Below, piece by piece: positions 26,632-37,585 of a stretch of 64,000 nt of DNA; the stretch's first letter is position 1; each line of letters begins with the position of its first letter. The notes under the pieces are model-generated. The model saw only the letters and a list, made by a program, of their open reading frames with translations, was not told the origin of the DNA and ran no database searches. The stretch is from Gilliamella sp. wkB171. GTDB lineage: Bacteria > Pseudomonadota > Gammaproteobacteria > Enterobacterales > Orbaceae. The DNA lies in the NCBI RefSeq assembly GCF_001693755.1, contig NZ_LYST01000043.1:124001-188000 (forward strand), read 5' to 3'. The position numbers and the translations under genes are program-made.

Positions 26632-27594
26632 TTATTGACCATCTTCATGTTGTGTCTTTTTATTATTATCTGATAGAGGTTTACCTTCTTCCTTACAAAG
26701 CACTTCTGGATCGTAATAATAAAAACTCCAACCTGCTCCTGATTTAGGCGGTCTAATATATGGATCTGTATTATAATTATATGCACTTGAGTATTTACCT
26801 AGCATCGTCAATTTAACAACATATTGTTTACTTATTTTAGTTAAATTTATATTCTCAATATCTTTCCAACCTAATAATTTAAAAATTCTTTCGGCAAGTT
26901 TTATATGAGTGGCGATTGAGTTTTTGTTTACAAGTAAACAAGCCGATCCAAATAATAAACCAGTAACAGTAAAACCGATGAAAAGATTCTCAAAAGAAAA
27001 GCCTAAAATAAGGTAAGTCATCAATAAAGTTAACACAATGTAAAAAATAAACATTGGCCAAAAATACATTTTTAAAGCTTGATTGCGACCTGCAAAACAT
27101 AATGGAATAAGTGAAATAATTTGCTCGCTAGGTTTTAACATGGCATAGACTTCATAAAAATCATCACGTTTCTCGGCTATCACTTCAACTTGATCACCCT
27201 CATTAAATTTATAAAAACCCAGCCAACCTTTGAGGGTAATATTATTATTAAGTTGGGCAGTAATGTATTGTGCTCGAAAATAATTACTGCGGTCGCCACC
27301 ATTAGCACGCCCCAATGCTGCAAGTCCCGCTGCGGTATTGCCATTTAACGTAGCAAGTAGAGCACCTTTTTGAAGTTTGGCTTTCTGTCTTTCTTTTTGT
27401 GCTTCACTTAAATAAGCGCCATCACCAAGTTGAGCATAACAAAAAAGCCCTTTAAAATCAGATAATGTACCTGTTAATTTTACTAAATTTTTAGGTGGCA
27501 ACGTTGGATCTTCAATTTTGAGTCCTGTTTTTTTTAACACCTGTTCTTTATCTTTATAAATGGTATCTTTGCCGTCATATTTTGCGTAGCACAT
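26632..27594 (-). CDS. Membrane protein resembling putative T6SS effectors
   Basis: 320 residues. The soluble N-terminal part (1 to about 175) contains LVKLTGTLSDFKGLFCYAQ and GWLGFYKFNEGDQVEVIAEKRDDFYEVYA, a pattern I recall from proteins labelled 'putative type VI secretion system effector'. That label is from memory and is not proof of secretion. Two adjacent hydrophobic segments follow (about 177-198 and 203-223), then a ~95-residue hydrophilic tail. No toxin catalytic motif is visible and no T6SS structural gene is in the window. The start has an AGGAATA ribosome site. A decayed copy of its 5' end lies just downstream at 26509-26568. Confidence 0.5.
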   Translation of the reverse strand: MCYAKYDGKDTIYKDKEQVLKKTGLKIEDPTLPPKNLVKLTGTLSDFKGLFCYAQLGDGAYLSEAQKERQKAKLQKGALLATLNGNTAAGLAALGRANGGDRSNYFRAQYITAQLNNNITLKGWLGFYKFNEGDQVEVIAEKRDDFYEVYAMLKPSEQIISLIPLCFAGRNQALKMYFWPMFIFYIVLTLLMTYLILGFSFENLFIGFTVTGLLFGSACLLVNKNSIATHIKLAERIFKLLGWKDIENINLTKISKQYVVKLTMLGKYSSAYNYNTDPYIRPPKSGAGWSFYYYDPEVLCKEEGKPLSDNNKKTQHEDGQ

Positions 27595-27902
27595 ATTCGG
27601 TCGTATTCCTTATAGCTATAAATATTCATGCTTCCACAGAAATATAACAATATGATAAAACTAATTTTTTATCTAGTTGAATTGCTAAAAAAACAGGTCT
27701 TTTTACTACTTTAATCAAACTAGTTTTCCTAACCGAAAAACAGATTATCTAAATAGTATATATTAAATTAACAAAATAATCTTTAGTTACTACATAGTCA
27801 AAATTATTTGGAAGCCAGATCGCTAAATTCGATCAAAATCAATTACAAAACTCAGTAACCTGATTAATGTAATTGTAATTTTAATAGACGACTTTATTTA
27901 TT
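27595..27902. other. Divergent spacer
   Basis: 308 AT-rich bases between the divergent membrane protein and LacI-type genes. It must hold promoters for both; no clear operator palindrome was found. Confidence 0.35.
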
Positions 27903-28949
27903 ATGAAAAAAACCACACTGTCTGTGATTGCCAAACAGGCAAATTTATCGATTGCATCGGTATCTAGGGTGCTTAAAAAACCTCATTTAACCTCTGTTTC
28001 TACGCAATCTAAAGTTTACCAAGCGATTGAAGCGTTAAATATTGATATAAGTTGTAATTTAAAGCCTCATAGCCATTCTAATAAATCTAATTACATTTTA
28101 GTTTTGGATAATCAATTTACGCCATACACATTAATTAACTATGGATTAGAGCAGACATTAAGGCAAGCAGGTTTTACACTATTTTATTTTCGCTTTCCAT
28201 ACCAATCGAGAACGGATATTCATCACTTAATTCAATTTATCAACCAGAACACCTTTACCGGAATTTTAGTGATTAATGATGCACCTTACTTAAGTGAGCT
28301 TGAGCAATTTAAAAAAGCATTGCCACCAATTGTTTTAATAAATCATTTTTCGCGTAATTTTACGTGTGTTTATTTTGATCATTTGATGATCGGTTATCAA
28401 ATAACGCAATATTTGTTAGAAAACGCACATCAAAAAATCGCAATTTTGATGAATGATAACAATAAAATTTGTTCCACACTTTTTTTGCAAGGGTATCAAC
28501 AAGCATTACTCAGAGCAAATATAGAATTCAATCCTCACTATCTTGTTGAGCATTGCATTAGTTATGAACATGGCAGAGCTGCCATAAAAAAACTAGTCAA
28601 TAGCAATAATCCACCTTCAGCGATTATTTGTGGTGATAACAGTAGTTTGAGCTATCTCGAGAAGAATCATCATAATTTGCAATGTCATCTTTCCGATTAT
28701 CATGTTGTTTTAGGTGCATTACATCAAGCCAATGAAAGTCAAGCTCAGCTAGTTCGTCCGCTTACTATAACCTATGTGGGACATGCAACTACAAGACAAT
28801 ACAACGAACTAGACAAGTTAAGTCGAATAAATAAACCATTGTATAAAATGGGCCAAGATTCCGCTAATTTGCTTTGTCAACATATTGATAATGATATAAA
28901 AAACGTTAAAAGCTATCACATTATAGAAGCAGAACCCCGTTTTTACTAA
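27903..28949 (+). CDS. LacI/GalR family transcriptional regulator
   Basis: 348 residues. The N-terminal helix-turn-helix (about 4-28: LSVIAKQANLSIASVSRVLKK) is of the LacI type, with a hinge around 50-60 and a periplasmic-binding-protein-like effector domain to the end. Several family residues are altered (AKQANLS in place of AxxAGVS), and the effector domain is divergent, so the ligand cannot be predicted. It stands alone: no sugar transport or catabolic gene is adjacent. Confidence 0.8.
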   Translation: MKKTTLSVIAKQANLSIASVSRVLKKPHLTSVSTQSKVYQAIEALNIDISCNLKPHSHSNKSNYILVLDNQFTPYTLINYGLEQTLRQAGFTLFYFRFPYQSRTDIHHLIQFINQNTFTGILVINDAPYLSELEQFKKALPPIVLINHFSRNFTCVYFDHLMIGYQITQYLLENAHQKIAILMNDNNKICSTLFLQGYQQALLRANIEFNPHYLVEHCISYEHGRAAIKKLVNSNNPPSAIICGDNSSLSYLEKNHHNLQCHLSDYHVVLGALHQANESQAQLVRPLTITYVGHATTRQYNELDKLSRINKPLYKMGQDSANLLCQHIDNDIKNVKSYHIIEAEPRFY

Positions 28950-29029
28950 TGATTAACATCCACTTTAAATTTAACTCGATATTGCGAGCAATAAATAACA
29001 TAAATTATCTAGGTAATAATGTTCAATAA

Positions 29030-29929
29030 TCAAACTGATATCAGGCGTTTTGGTGATAGTTGATTAAATTTTTGTATACCAATACCGATAAACTGTTGTT
29101 CTTGATAAATTCGAACTAATGTTTCGCTTGATACTGATGTATCAAGTACAATATTTCGACCTAACAATATATCTTTTCCTTGAATATCAGTTAAAGTAAC
29201 TTTTGGATAATCTTGCACAGGACTATCTACTGGCATGAGTAAAGCTTGTTTATCGTTAATGTGTTGTAATTCATCCAAGCTTATCATTTTATCAATCGGA
29301 TAATTTGATACTTGCAAACGTCTTAAATAAATAACATGCGCGCCACAGCCAAGTAGTTCGCCCAAATCATCAATAATGGTTCGAATATAAGTGCCCTTCG
29401 AGCAATGTATTTCTAATGTTAATTGGTTATTATCGGGATTAAATTGAATAAATTGATTTTGGTAGACAGTGATAGGCCTTGCTTCACGTTCAATCACAAT
29501 ACCTTGACGGGCATATTCATATAAGGGTTTACCTTGATATTTTAATGCTGAAAACATGGTTGGTACTTGTAAAATATCGCCACGAAAGTGCGTTAATGCT
29601 TCATCAATTTGTGATTGAGAAATATTAACAACTTTAGAACAAATAATTTGACCATCAGCATCTGAAGTATCAGTTCGTTCGCCTAACTTGGCAATCACTC
29701 GATAGCGTTTATCTGAATCTAAAAGGTATTGCGAAAATTTGGTTGCCTCACCAAAACAAATCGGTAACATGCCTGTTGCTAAAGGATCGAGTGCACCTGT
29801 ATGCCCTGCTTTTTTTGCATTAAACAACCTTTTTACTTTTTGCAATGCATCATTGGAAGTCATACCTTGCGGTTTATCTAACAATAAAACGCCGTGAATG
29901 TCACGGCGAATTTTTTTTGTATTCATCAT
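29030..29929 (-). CDS. truB: tRNA pseudouridine-55 synthase
   Basis: 299 residues. Makes pseudouridine 55 in the T-loop of tRNAs. The catalytic Asp48 lies in [32 protein letters not shown] is the N-terminal signature, and [23 protein letters not shown] is present. A C-terminal PUA-like region follows. It is the last gene of the rimP-nusA-infB-rbfA-truB operon, 67 bases after rbfA. Two ATG codons are adjacent at the start; either could be used. Confidence 0.94.
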   Translation of the reverse strand: MMNTKKIRRDIHGVLLLDKPQGMTSNDALQKVKRLFNAKKAGHTGALDPLATGMLPICFGEATKFSQYLLDSDKRYRVIAKLGERTDTSDADGQIICSKVVNISQSQIDEALTHFRGDILQVPTMFSALKYQGKPLYEYARQGIVIEREARPITVYQNQFIQFNPDNNQLTLEIHCSKGTYIRTIIDDLGELLGCGAHVIYLRRLQVSNYPIDKMISLDELQHINDKQALLMPVDSPVQDYPKVTLTDIQGKDILLGRNIVLDTSVSSETLVRIYQEQQFIGIGIQKFNQLSPKRLISV

Positions 29930-29996
29930 TGGTGCTTTATATTCAATGTTTAAGTTTTTTAATAATTATTTGCTAAGTATAATTTTAACTTTTTAG

Positions 29997-30374
29997 CTAA
30001 TCTTTATGCCGTTCATTGTCTTGTCTAATCACATCAGACACTAAATTAGACATTTGCATTCCTTTAACCAGTGACTCATCATAAAAGAATTTGATTTCAG
30101 GAATAATGCGTAAACGCATCGCTTTACCAATTAAGGTTCGAATATATCCTTTTGCATCATTAAGCACCGTTAATCCTTGCTCAATAACTTGTGGATCATC
30201 ATCATTAAGAAAAGTTACAAATACTTTGGCATAGGAAAGATCGCGCGAAATATCTACGCCAGAAACAGTGACCATTCCTAATCGTGGATCTTTGATTTCT
30301 CGTTGTAAGATGATCGCAATCTCTTTTTGTAATTCATGCCCAACTCGTGATGAGCGGCTAAATGTTTTTGCCAT
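29997..30374 (-). CDS. rbfA: Ribosome-binding factor A
   Basis: 125 residues with the KH-like fold of Rbf[30 protein letters not shown] at the start and [15 protein letters not shown] near the end. Needed for 16S rRNA 5' end processing and 30S maturation. The start [10 protein letters not shown] at 30374 has AAGGA about 8 bases upstream; an earlier in-frame ATG adds ten residues that match nothing in the family. Confidence 0.94.
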   Translation of the reverse strand: MAKTFSRSSRVGHELQKEIAIILQREIKDPRLGMVTVSGVDISRDLSYAKVFVTFLNDDDPQVIEQGLTVLNDAKGYIRTLIGKAMRLRIIPEIKFFYDESLVKGMQMSNLVSDVIRQDNERHKD

Positions 30375-30396
30375 ATCTATTTTCCTTAAAAAATGA

Positions 30397-30422
30397 ATAA
30401 GCAAGGATTAAACCTTGCTTAT
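30397..30422 (-). other. Hairpin between infB and rbfA
   Basis: ATAAGCAAGG (30397-30406) pairs with CCTTGCTTAT (30413-30422), a 10-bp stem with 6-base loop. On the minus strand it is followed by an interrupted T stretch (TTCATTTTTT), so it may be a partial terminator that lowers rbfA and truB expression. Confidence 0.55.
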
Positions 30423-30439
30423 AACATGTTTGGTAATGA

Positions 30440-33121
30440 TTAAATGGTACGCTTGATTTCGATGGTTTCGAACACTTCGATGCTGTCACCAACACGAACA
30501 TCATTGTAGTTACGTACACCAATACCGCATTCCATACCATTACGTACTTCATTAACATCATCTTTGAAGCGTCGTAAGGATTCAAGTTCACCTTCATAGA
30601 TAACAACGTTATCACGAAGTACGCGAATTGGATTATGGCGTTTAACCACACCTTCTGTAACCATACAACCAGCGATTGCACCAAATTTTGGTGATTTAAA
30701 TACATCACGCACTTCAGCAAGACCAATAATTTCTTGTTTGTATTCAGGTGCAAGCATACCGCTCATGGCTTGTTTAACTTCGTCAATTAAGTCATAAATA
30801 ACAGAATAGTAACGAAGATCTAAGTTTTCAGATTCAATAACCTTACGAGCCGATGCATCAGCACGAACATTAAAGCCTAAAATAATTGCATTAGATGCCG
30901 CCGCAAGTGATGCATCAGTTTCGGTAATTCCACCCACGCCTGAACCAATGATTTTAACTTTAACTTCATCTGTTGATAGTTTAAGTAATGAATCAGAAAT
31001 TGCTTCAACCGAACCTTGTACGTCAGCTTTAAGAACGATATTAAGTTCAGAAACATCACCTTCTGTCATGTTAGTAAACATGTTTTCAAGTTTCGCTTTT
31101 TGTTGACGTGCAAGTTTCACATCACGGAATTTACCTTGACGATAGAGCGCAACTTCACGCGCTTTCTTTTCATCACGAACAACTGTTGCTTCATCACCTG
31201 CTGATGGTACGCCAGAAAGACCTAAAATCTCAACCGGAATTGATGGACCGGCTTCGGTAACTTCCTTACCTAATTCGTTACGCATTGCACGAATACGACC
31301 ATATTCAAAACCACATAGTACGATATCGCCTTTTCGTAAAGTACCTGATTGAACTAGCACTGTTGCAACTGAACCACGTCCTTTATCTAAGAATGATTCA
31401 ATAACCACTCCGCTTGCCATTCCTGTTTCATAAGCAGTAAGTTCAAGTACTTCGGCTTGTAATAAAATCGCTTCAAGTAATTGATCGATACCTGTACCTG
31501 CTTTAGCTGATACGTGTACAAATTGCGTATCACCGCCCCAATCTTCTGACATTACGCCATATTGGGCAAGTTCACCTTTTACACGCTCAGGATCGGCCTC
31601 TGGTTTGTCAATTTTATTCACTGCAACAACGATTGGCACATTTGCCGCTTTCGCATGTTGAATAGCTTCAATAGTTTGTGGCATCACACCATCATCAGCC
31701 GCTACAACTAATACCACGATATCGGTTGCTTTAGCACCACGAGCACGCATTGACGTAAATGCAGCATGGCCTGGTGTATCTAAAAAGGTGATTTCGCCAT
31801 TTGGTGTTTTTACATGGTAAGCACCGATGTGCTGAGTAATACCACCAGCTTCACCCGATGCCACTTTTGCTTTACGAATGTAGTCAAGTAATGAAGTTTT
31901 ACCATGATCAACATGCCCCATGATAGTGACGACAGGTGCACGAGCAACTTTTTCTGCACCAGTATCACGGTCGCTCATTAGGGATTCTTCAAGTTCGTTT
32001 TCACGACGAAGTACCACTTTGTGTCCCATTTCTTCGGCAACAAGTTGTGCAGTTTCCTGATCGATAACCTGATTAATGGTTGCCATTGCGCCCATCTTCA
32101 TCATGGTTTTAATCACTTCTGAACCTTTAACAGCCATTTTATTAGCAAGTTCAGCAACAGTAATCGTTTCACCAATGACTACATCACGGTTAACGGCTTG
32201 AACAGGTTTAGTAAAGCTTTGTTGCAATGCACTTTTACCTTTCTTTTTGTGACCACTACGCGTAACTGCGCGGGCTTCTTCTCGTTCAGCTTTACCTTCA
32301 GATAATTTACTAGCTTTTTTCTGTTTAGTTTGTTTACCGCCACGACCTCGGCCTCGACCACCTTCGACTTCACGGTCGGTATCATCTTCAGCAGCGCGTG
32401 CATATTTAGATGTGGTGACATGATAATCATCATCTTCACTATTGTCGTTATCATCAGTATCACTATATTGCTCTGCTAGTTTACGAGCTTCTTCGGCCAT
32501 ACGTTTAGCATCTTCTTCTAATTTTCGACGATTTTCTTCTTCAGCTTTACGTTTTATTTCGTTGGCTTCTGCTTCTAAACGCGCTTTTTCTTCTTGTGCT
32601 TTTTTTACTTTAGGATCCGTTGTCGGCTCTTGCACAGGTTTAGCGGCTTGCTGTTTAGCTTTCTCTTCTTGAGCACGTTTTTTAGCCTCTTCTTCGCGTT
32701 TTTTAGCTTCTTGCTCTGCGGCTAACTTCGCTTTCTCTTCAGCTTCTTTACGTGCTTGTAATTCTGCTAATTCTGCTTCTTGTTTAGCTTTTTCAGCTTC
32801 TAGACGTGCTTTTTCTTGCTCGGCAGCAATTTCAGCCGGATCGCGTTTTACAAAAGTACGTTTTTTACGGACTTCGACTTTAATTTCTTTGCTTTTGCCA
32901 CCCGCACTTGACACATTCAACGTTGAATGAGTTTTACGTTGTAGTGTTAATTTTGTTGGACCTTGCTGAGGATTTAAGTGCGCAAGCAAAGCTTCTTTTT
33001 CCTTTTGTGTAACAGTGTCAGACGCGGTTTTTTTCATCCCAGCATCGGCAAACTGTTGCAAAAGTGTTTGCACTGGAGTATTTATCTCTTGAGCCAGTGT
33101 TTCGATTGATACTTTGGTCAT
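30440..33121 (-). CDS. infB: Translation initiation factor IF-2
   Basis: 893 residues (890 in E. coli). The N-terminal IF2N domain (about 1-50) is followed by a very charged Lys/Glu/Ala-rich region (about 100-225), a second IF2N-like domain, and the GTPase domain with [21 protein letters not shown] and NKIDKPE. Domains II, III and the fMet-tRNA-binding C-terminal domain complete it. It brings initiator tRNA to the 30S subunit. It lies between nusA (17-base gap) and rbfA. Confidence 0.96.
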   Translation of the reverse strand: MTKVSIETLAQEINTPVQTLLQQFADAGMKKTASDTVTQKEKEALLAHLNPQQGPTKLTLQRKTHSTLNVSSAGGKSKEIKVEVRKKRTFVKRDPAEIAAEQEKARLEAEKAKQEAELAELQARKEAEEKAKLAAEQEAKKREEEAKKRAQEEKAKQQAAKPVQEPTTDPKVKKAQEEKARLEAEANEIKRKAEEENRRKLEEDAKRMAEEARKLAEQYSDTDDNDNSEDDDYHVTTSKYARAAEDDTDREVEGGRGRGRGGKQTKQKKASKLSEGKAEREEARAVTRSGHKKKGKSALQQSFTKPVQAVNRDVVIGETITVAELANKMAVKGSEVIKTMMKMGAMATINQVIDQETAQLVAEEMGHKVVLRRENELEESLMSDRDTGAEKVARAPVVTIMGHVDHGKTSLLDYIRKAKVASGEAGGITQHIGAYHVKTPNGEITFLDTPGHAAFTSMRARGAKATDIVVLVVAADDGVMPQTIEAIQHAKAANVPIVVAVNKIDKPEADPERVKGELAQYGVMSEDWGGDTQFVHVSAKAGTGIDQLLEAILLQAEVLELTAYETGMASGVVIESFLDKGRGSVATVLVQSGTLRKGDIVLCGFEYGRIRAMRNELGKEVTEAGPSIPVEILGLSGVPSAGDEATVVRDEKKAREVALYRQGKFRDVKLARQQKAKLENMFTNMTEGDVSELNIVLKADVQGSVEAISDSLLKLSTDEVKVKIIGSGVGGITETDASLAAASNAIILGFNVRADASARKVIESENLDLRYYSVIYDLIDEVKQAMSGMLAPEYKQEIIGLAEVRDVFKSPKFGAIAGCMVTEGVVKRHNPIRVLRDNVVIYEGELESLRRFKDDVNEVRNGMECGIGVRNYNDVRVGDSIEVFETIEIKRTI

Positions 33122-33138
33122 GTATTACTTTCCCTCAA

Positions 33139-34614
33139 TTATTCATTTGCAAACCAACAAATATTACGTGCAGCCATAATAAAATCGCCAGCTTGTTTAC
33201 TTGTTAAACCTTCAATATCCACGAGATCATCGGTACCTTGTTCTGCTAAATCTTCCAAAGTAATAACGTCATGTTGGGCTAATTGGTAGGCTAATTCTTG
33301 TGTCATACCCGGTAAATCTAATAAATCTTGCGCCGGTCTTTTATCACCACTATGAGCAAGAGCTAAGGTTGTTAAAGCATCTTTTGCGCGATTTCTTAAT
33401 GCTTCAACCAGTTCTTCATCAAGCTCTTCAATTTCAAGTAATTCATCAACCGGTACATAAGCAAGTTCTTCTAGCGAAGTAAAACCTTCTTCAACTAATA
33501 GTTGTGCAAGATCTTCTTCAATGTCTAAATGCTTCATTAAGTTACTGATTGCAGCGAACGATTCGGCATGATGTTTTTCTTGTAAATCTTCGGTACTCAT
33601 TACATTTAATGTCCAACCCGTAAGTTGCGACGCTAAACGGATATTTTGACCATTACGACCAATAGCCTGTGGTAAAGTATCAGCATTGACAGCCACATCC
33701 ATTGTATGTTTATCTTCATCAACAACAATTGACACAACGTCAGCAGGTGCCATAGCATTAATCACGTACTGTGCAGGGTTATCATCCCACAATACGATAT
33801 CAATACGTTCACCGCCAAACTCATTCGAAACTGCTTGGACTCGAGCGCCTCGCATACCAACACATGCACCAACTGGATCGATACGACGGTCGTTACTGCT
33901 AACAGCAATTTTAGCGCGAGAACCCGGATCACGAGCAACACCTTTGATGTCGATCATCTCTTCACCAATTTCAGGAACTTCAATACGGAATAGCTCTTCC
34001 ATCATCTCTGGGTTAGACCGGCTAATGCATAGCTGTGCGGGCTTATTGTCTTGTTCAACCAGATATAGAATACCGCGTACACGATCGCCAATACGGAAGT
34101 TTTCACGTGGCAACATATCATGACGTGACATCATTGCATCGGCATTGTTACCTAAATCTAAAATCACGCTATCGCGATTGGTTTTTTTGACGATACCCGT
34201 TACGATTTCACCAATTCGGTTTCTAAACATGTCAATGACCATTGCACGCTCAGCTTCGCGCACTTTTTGCACAATAACTTGTTTCGCCGTTTGCGTTGTA
34301 ATTCGGTCAAAAGCAACAGATTCAATTTGTTCTTGAACATAGTCACCAATTTTTAATGTTGGATCTTCATATTGCGCTGCTTCTAGGGTTATTTCTTTAG
34401 TTGGTTGCGTAACTTCATTAACCACCAACCAACGGCGAAATGTATCATAATCCCCAGTTTTATGATCAATTTTTACCACAACATCAATATCAACATTATG
34501 TTTCTTTTTAGTGGCTGTTGCTAATGCGGTTTCTAACGCTTCAAAAATTTTGTCACGCGTTAGTGCTTTTTCATTTGATACTGCTTCAACAACAGCTAAA
34601 ATTTCTTTATTCAT
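33139..34614 (-). CDS. nusA: Transcription termination/antitermination factor NusA
   Basis: 491 residues (495 in E. coli): N-terminal RNA polymerase-binding domain (about 1-130), S1 domain (about 135-200), two KH domains ([14 protein letters not shown] and [21 protein letters not shown]) and two acidic C-terminal repeats (about 365-490). NusA binds RNA polymerase and modulates pausing, termination and antitermination. In enterobacteria it also represses its own operon by promoting termination ahead of rimP; the two hairpins at 35122-35194 fit this. Ends [10 protein letters not shown]. Confidence 0.95.
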   Translation of the reverse strand: MNKEILAVVEAVSNEKALTRDKIFEALETALATATKKKHNVDIDVVVKIDHKTGDYDTFRRWLVVNEVTQPTKEITLEAAQYEDPTLKIGDYVQEQIESVAFDRITTQTAKQVIVQKVREAERAMVIDMFRNRIGEIVTGIVKKTNRDSVILDLGNNADAMMSRHDMLPRENFRIGDRVRGILYLVEQDNKPAQLCISRSNPEMMEELFRIEVPEIGEEMIDIKGVARDPGSRAKIAVSSNDRRIDPVGACVGMRGARVQAVSNEFGGERIDIVLWDDNPAQYVINAMAPADVVSIVVDEDKHTMDVAVNADTLPQAIGRNGQNIRLASQLTGWTLNVMSTEDLQEKHHAESFAAISNLMKHLDIEEDLAQLLVEEGFTSLEELAYVPVDELLEIEELDEELVEALRNRAKDALTTLALAHSGDKRPAQDLLDLPGMTQELAYQLAQHDVITLEDLAEQGTDDLVDIEGLTSKQAGDFIMAARNICWFANE

Positions 34615-34630
34615 CCTTTACACCCGTACT

Positions 34631-35092
34631 CTATTTAAGGTTAAAATTAGGTACTATATTTGCTTTTTGAATATTGCTAAAAGCAAACACTTCATCGTTA
34701 TTATCCACCGTTAGTGTAATCATCTCATTATCAATGGATTTTATCTGTCCTTTCCATTTGCGACGATTAGCAACAGGAATACGCAGACTAATTGTGACTT
34801 CTTCACCAACAAAACGTTGATAGTGCTCTAACGTAAACAGTGGTCTGTCCATACCAGGTGATGAAACTTCAAGGTTATAGGCATCTTTGATAGGATCTTC
34901 CACATCAAGCACAGCGCTAATTTGTCGGCTAACATCAGCACAATCATCAACAGTTATACCGTTTTCACTATCTATATAAACTCGTAACACTGGGTAACGG
35001 CCACGAATGTATTCAACGCCAACTAACTCAAAACCAAGGGCATTCACAGGTTCTTGTATGATATCCGTCAATTGCTGTTCTATATTAGCCAA
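34631..35092 (-). CDS. rimP: Ribosome maturation factor RimP
   Basis: 153 residues. Assists 30S subunit assembly. [35 protein letters not shown] and [14 protein letters not shown] are family signatures. The start is probably the TTG at 35092: a perfect GGAGG lies 5 bases upstream, and the resulting N-terminus [12 protein letters not shown] aligns with E. coli RimP. An in-frame GTG four codons earlier (35104) overlaps the GGAGG itself and has no ribosome site. A rare TTG start could limit expression. Confidence 0.93.
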   Translation of the reverse strand: MANIEQQLTDIIQEPVNALGFELVGVEYIRGRYPVLRVYIDSENGITVDDCADVSRQISAVLDVEDPIKDAYNLEVSSPGMDRPLFTLEHYQRFVGEEVTISLRIPVANRRKWKGQIKSIDNEMITLTVDNNDEVFAFSNIQKANIVPNFNLK

Positions 35093-35111
35093 ACAAACCT
35101 CCACTGCAAAA

Positions 35112-35134
35112 AATAAAAAAAGGGCATATAGCCC
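35112..35134 (-). terminator. Second terminator between tRNA-fMet and rimP
   Basis: On the minus strand GGGC-TATAT-GCCC (35134-35122) is followed by seven Ts, an A and further Ts. It lies some 20-40 bases before rimP, in the position of the read-through terminators that gate the nusA operon in E. coli. Confidence 0.7.
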
Positions 35135-35171
35135 AACATTCCTTTTAAACTTACGCTTAAATCAAAACACG

Positions 35172-35194
35172 AAAAAAAACCTCGACATGCGAGG
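35172..35194 (-). terminator. First terminator between tRNA-fMet and rimP
   Basis: On the minus strand CCTCG (35194-35190) pairs with CGAGG (35184-35180) around a 5-base loop, followed by eight Ts (35179-35172). It would end most tRNA transcripts, with read-through feeding rimP-nusA-infB. Confidence 0.75.
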
Positions 35195-35283
35195 CTACAT
35201 TTAAAACTAACTATAATGAAGCCACTTGATTCGAACTTTCACGCAATAAAAAGGGTAAATTGATTTATGAATGAAAATCTAAG

Positions 35284-35360
<77 letters not shown>

Positions 35361-35540
35361 ATAGATGGTTGAAGATTATACCTTATTTTAAATAAAGTGC
35401 AACGTGTAATAATGTTAATTTTAGCAAATATAGCTGAAGTAATTGATTAATCTAACAGAATAAATTTCAGTCTTTTTTACAAAACAAATGTAAAATAAGT
35501 AAGCAAAACGGCATAATCAAATCAATAAAAAAATAAAATA

Positions 35541-35562
35541 TTCCGCTGAATTATCAGCGGAA
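35541..35562 (-). terminator. trp operon terminator
   Basis: TTCCGCTGA and TCAGCGGAA (35541-35549 and 35554-35562) form a 9-bp stem with a 4-base loop just after trpA, followed on the minus strand by a T-rich stretch (TATTTTATTTTTTT). Confidence 0.85.
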
Positions 35563-35567
35563 AAAAA

Positions 35568-36374
35568 TTATTTAGACGTCGCTAATTTCATCTTTTTGAC
35601 AAAATTGTTCAATTCACTGAGCATTTTTTCAGGTTCATCTAGATTTTTCTCGATAATTTTGACTGTAGCTGATCCTGCGATCGCACCAGCTGCACCTGAT
35701 TTAATTGCTTCACTCACTTGTGAGGGTTCTGAGATACCAAATCCTTGAATAGCTGGTGGCGCGCCATACTGAGTCAATTTTTGGATTAAATGCGTTAAAG
35801 GTTTGTTGGCGCGATTTTCAGTACCGGTTACGCCAGCACGTGACACAAGATAGGTGTAACCTTTACCCAATTCAGCTATTTTTTTAATAACTTCGTCATC
35901 GGCATTTGGTGGGCAAATAAAGATTGGCGCAATCTTATATTTTTCTGCATGTTTGGTAAATTCTTGTGCATACTCAACCGGTAAATCAGCAATTAATACT
36001 GAATCTACGCCAGCTTTTGCACATTTCGCATAGAAGTTATCAATACCATTTTTAAAAACTAAATTAGCATAGATGAGTAAGCCAATAGGAATATCAGTAT
36101 GATAACTTCTGATTTGAGTTAATATCTCAAAACATTTTTCAACACTAATACCACCTTTAAAAGCGCGAATATTAGCATTTTGTATAGTTGGGCCATCTGC
36201 CATTGGGTCAGAAAATGGAATACCCAGCTCTAACGCATCCGCACCGGCATCAATTAAAGTTTGAATTATTCGTAAAGAGAGTTCTGGATTAGGATCCCCA
36301 ACAGGAACAAAAGGAACAAATGCGCCCCGCTTTTCTTGATTTAATTTATCAAATAATTTTTGATAACGGTTCAT
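35568..36374 (-). CDS. trpA: Tryptophan synthase, alpha subunit
   Basis: 268-residue TIM barrel, the E. coli length. Cleaves indole-3-glycerol phosphate to indole and channels it to Trp[19 protein letters not shown] carries the catalytic Glu and the phosphate-site region; [12 protein letters not shown] is the loop 6 signature, and [10 protein letters not shown] and GSATVKIIE complete the phosphate site. The ATG overlaps the trpB stop by four bases (ATGA). It is the last gene of the operon. Confidence 0.96.
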   Translation of the reverse strand: MNRYQKLFDKLNQEKRGAFVPFVPVGDPNPELSLRIIQTLIDAGADALELGIPFSDPMADGPTIQNANIRAFKGGISVEKCFEILTQIRSYHTDIPIGLLIYANLVFKNGIDNFYAKCAKAGVDSVLIADLPVEYAQEFTKHAEKYKIAPIFICPPNADDEVIKKIAELGKGYTYLVSRAGVTGTENRANKPLTHLIQKLTQYGAPPAIQGFGISEPSQVSEAIKSGAAGAIAGSATVKIIEKNLDEPEKMLSELNNFVKKMKLATSK

Positions 36375-37564
36375 TCAATTTCTCCTTTTGCTTTTAAAAT
36401 ATCATAAACAGTAAAGATATCTTTATCTCCACGACCGGATAGATTGACAATCAACAACTGTTCTTTATTAGGATTTTCTTTGATCATCTTTAGTGCATAA
36501 GCTAAAGCATGCGATGATTCTAACGCAGGAATGATACCCTCATGACGCGACAACGCTTTGAAGGCATCTAACGCTTCATCATCAGTAATAGAAACATATT
36601 GCGCACGGCCGATACTATCTAAATAAGCATGTTGAGGTCCAACCGATGGAAAATCAAGGCCCGCTGATATCGAATACGACTCTTCAATTTGCCCTTCATC
36701 AGTTTGCATCATTGGTGATTTCATACCAAAGTAGATACCCAATTTACCATGTTTTAATGATGCACCATGTTCACCGCTTTCAATGCCGTGTCCACCCGGT
36801 TCAACACCAATTAAGCGTACTGATTTTTCTTCAATGAAATTCGCAAACATACCAATTGCATTAGATCCACCGCCAACACAAGCAATCACGGCATCAGGCA
36901 AACGTCCCTCTTTTTCTAATATTTGCTGTTTGGCTTCGCGGCTAATCATCTGCTGAAATTCACGTACAATAGTCGGGAAAGGATGCGGACCTGCTGCGGT
37001 ACCAAGCATATAGTGAGCTTTTTCATAACTTCCTGACCAGTCACGCAATGCTTCGTTACAAGCATCTTTTAAAGTAGCAGATCCTGTTTCAACCGGAATC
37101 ACAGTCGCTCCCATTAATCGCATTCTAAACACATTAGGCGCTTGCCGTTTAACATCTTTTGCGCCCATATAAATACGGCATTTTAAGCCAAGTAACGCAC
37201 AGGCCAGTGCTGATGCAACGCCATGCTGCCCTGCACCGGTTTCGGCAATAATTTCGGTTTTGCCCATACGTTTGGCTAGTAACGCTTGCCCTAATACTTG
37301 ATTGGTCTTGTGTGCACCGCCATGTACAAGATCTTCACGTTTTAAATAGAGTTTAGTTTTAGTACCTGCTGTTAAGTTTTTACATAAAGTAAGCGCAGTT
37401 GGTCGGCCGGCATAATTGACTAATAAATCATTAAACTCTTTTTGAAAACTTGGATCATGAATCGCTGATAAAAAAGCATCCTCAAGTTGCTCAAGCACAG
37501 GCATCAATATTTGAGGGACATACTGCCCGCCAAACTCACCAAAATAAGGATTTAATTTTGACAT
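36371..37564 (-). CDS. trpB: Tryptophan synthase, beta subunit
   Basis: 397 residues, equal to E. coli. PLP enzyme joining indole and serine to tryptophan. The PLP lysine is Lys86 in [21 protein letters not shown] and the phosphate loop [10 protein letters not shown] are present. The start at 37564 ([14 protein letters not shown]) follows AAAAGGAATAG; an earlier ATG adds six residues and overlaps the ribosome site. It lies 21 bases after trpCF and overlaps trpA. Confidence 0.96.
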   Translation of the reverse strand: MSKLNPYFGEFGGQYVPQILMPVLEQLEDAFLSAIHDPSFQKEFNDLLVNYAGRPTALTLCKNLTAGTKTKLYLKREDLVHGGAHKTNQVLGQALLAKRMGKTEIIAETGAGQHGVASALACALLGLKCRIYMGAKDVKRQAPNVFRMRLMGATVIPVETGSATLKDACNEALRDWSGSYEKAHYMLGTAAGPHPFPTIVREFQQMISREAKQQILEKEGRLPDAVIACVGGGSNAIGMFANFIEEKSVRLIGVEPGGHGIESGEHGASLKHGKLGIYFGMKSPMMQTDEGQIEESYSISAGLDFPSVGPQHAYLDSIGRAQYVSITDDEALDAFKALSRHEGIIPALESSHALAYALKMIKENPNKEQLLIVNLSGRGDKDIFTVYDILKAKGEIE

Positions 37565-37585
37565 AACTATTCCTTTTAACATTAA

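Noticed and set aside
33686-34123. 145-codon plus-strand open frame
   Set aside because: It is antisense to nusA, which is well conserved over the same bases; no ribosome site or recognisable protein.
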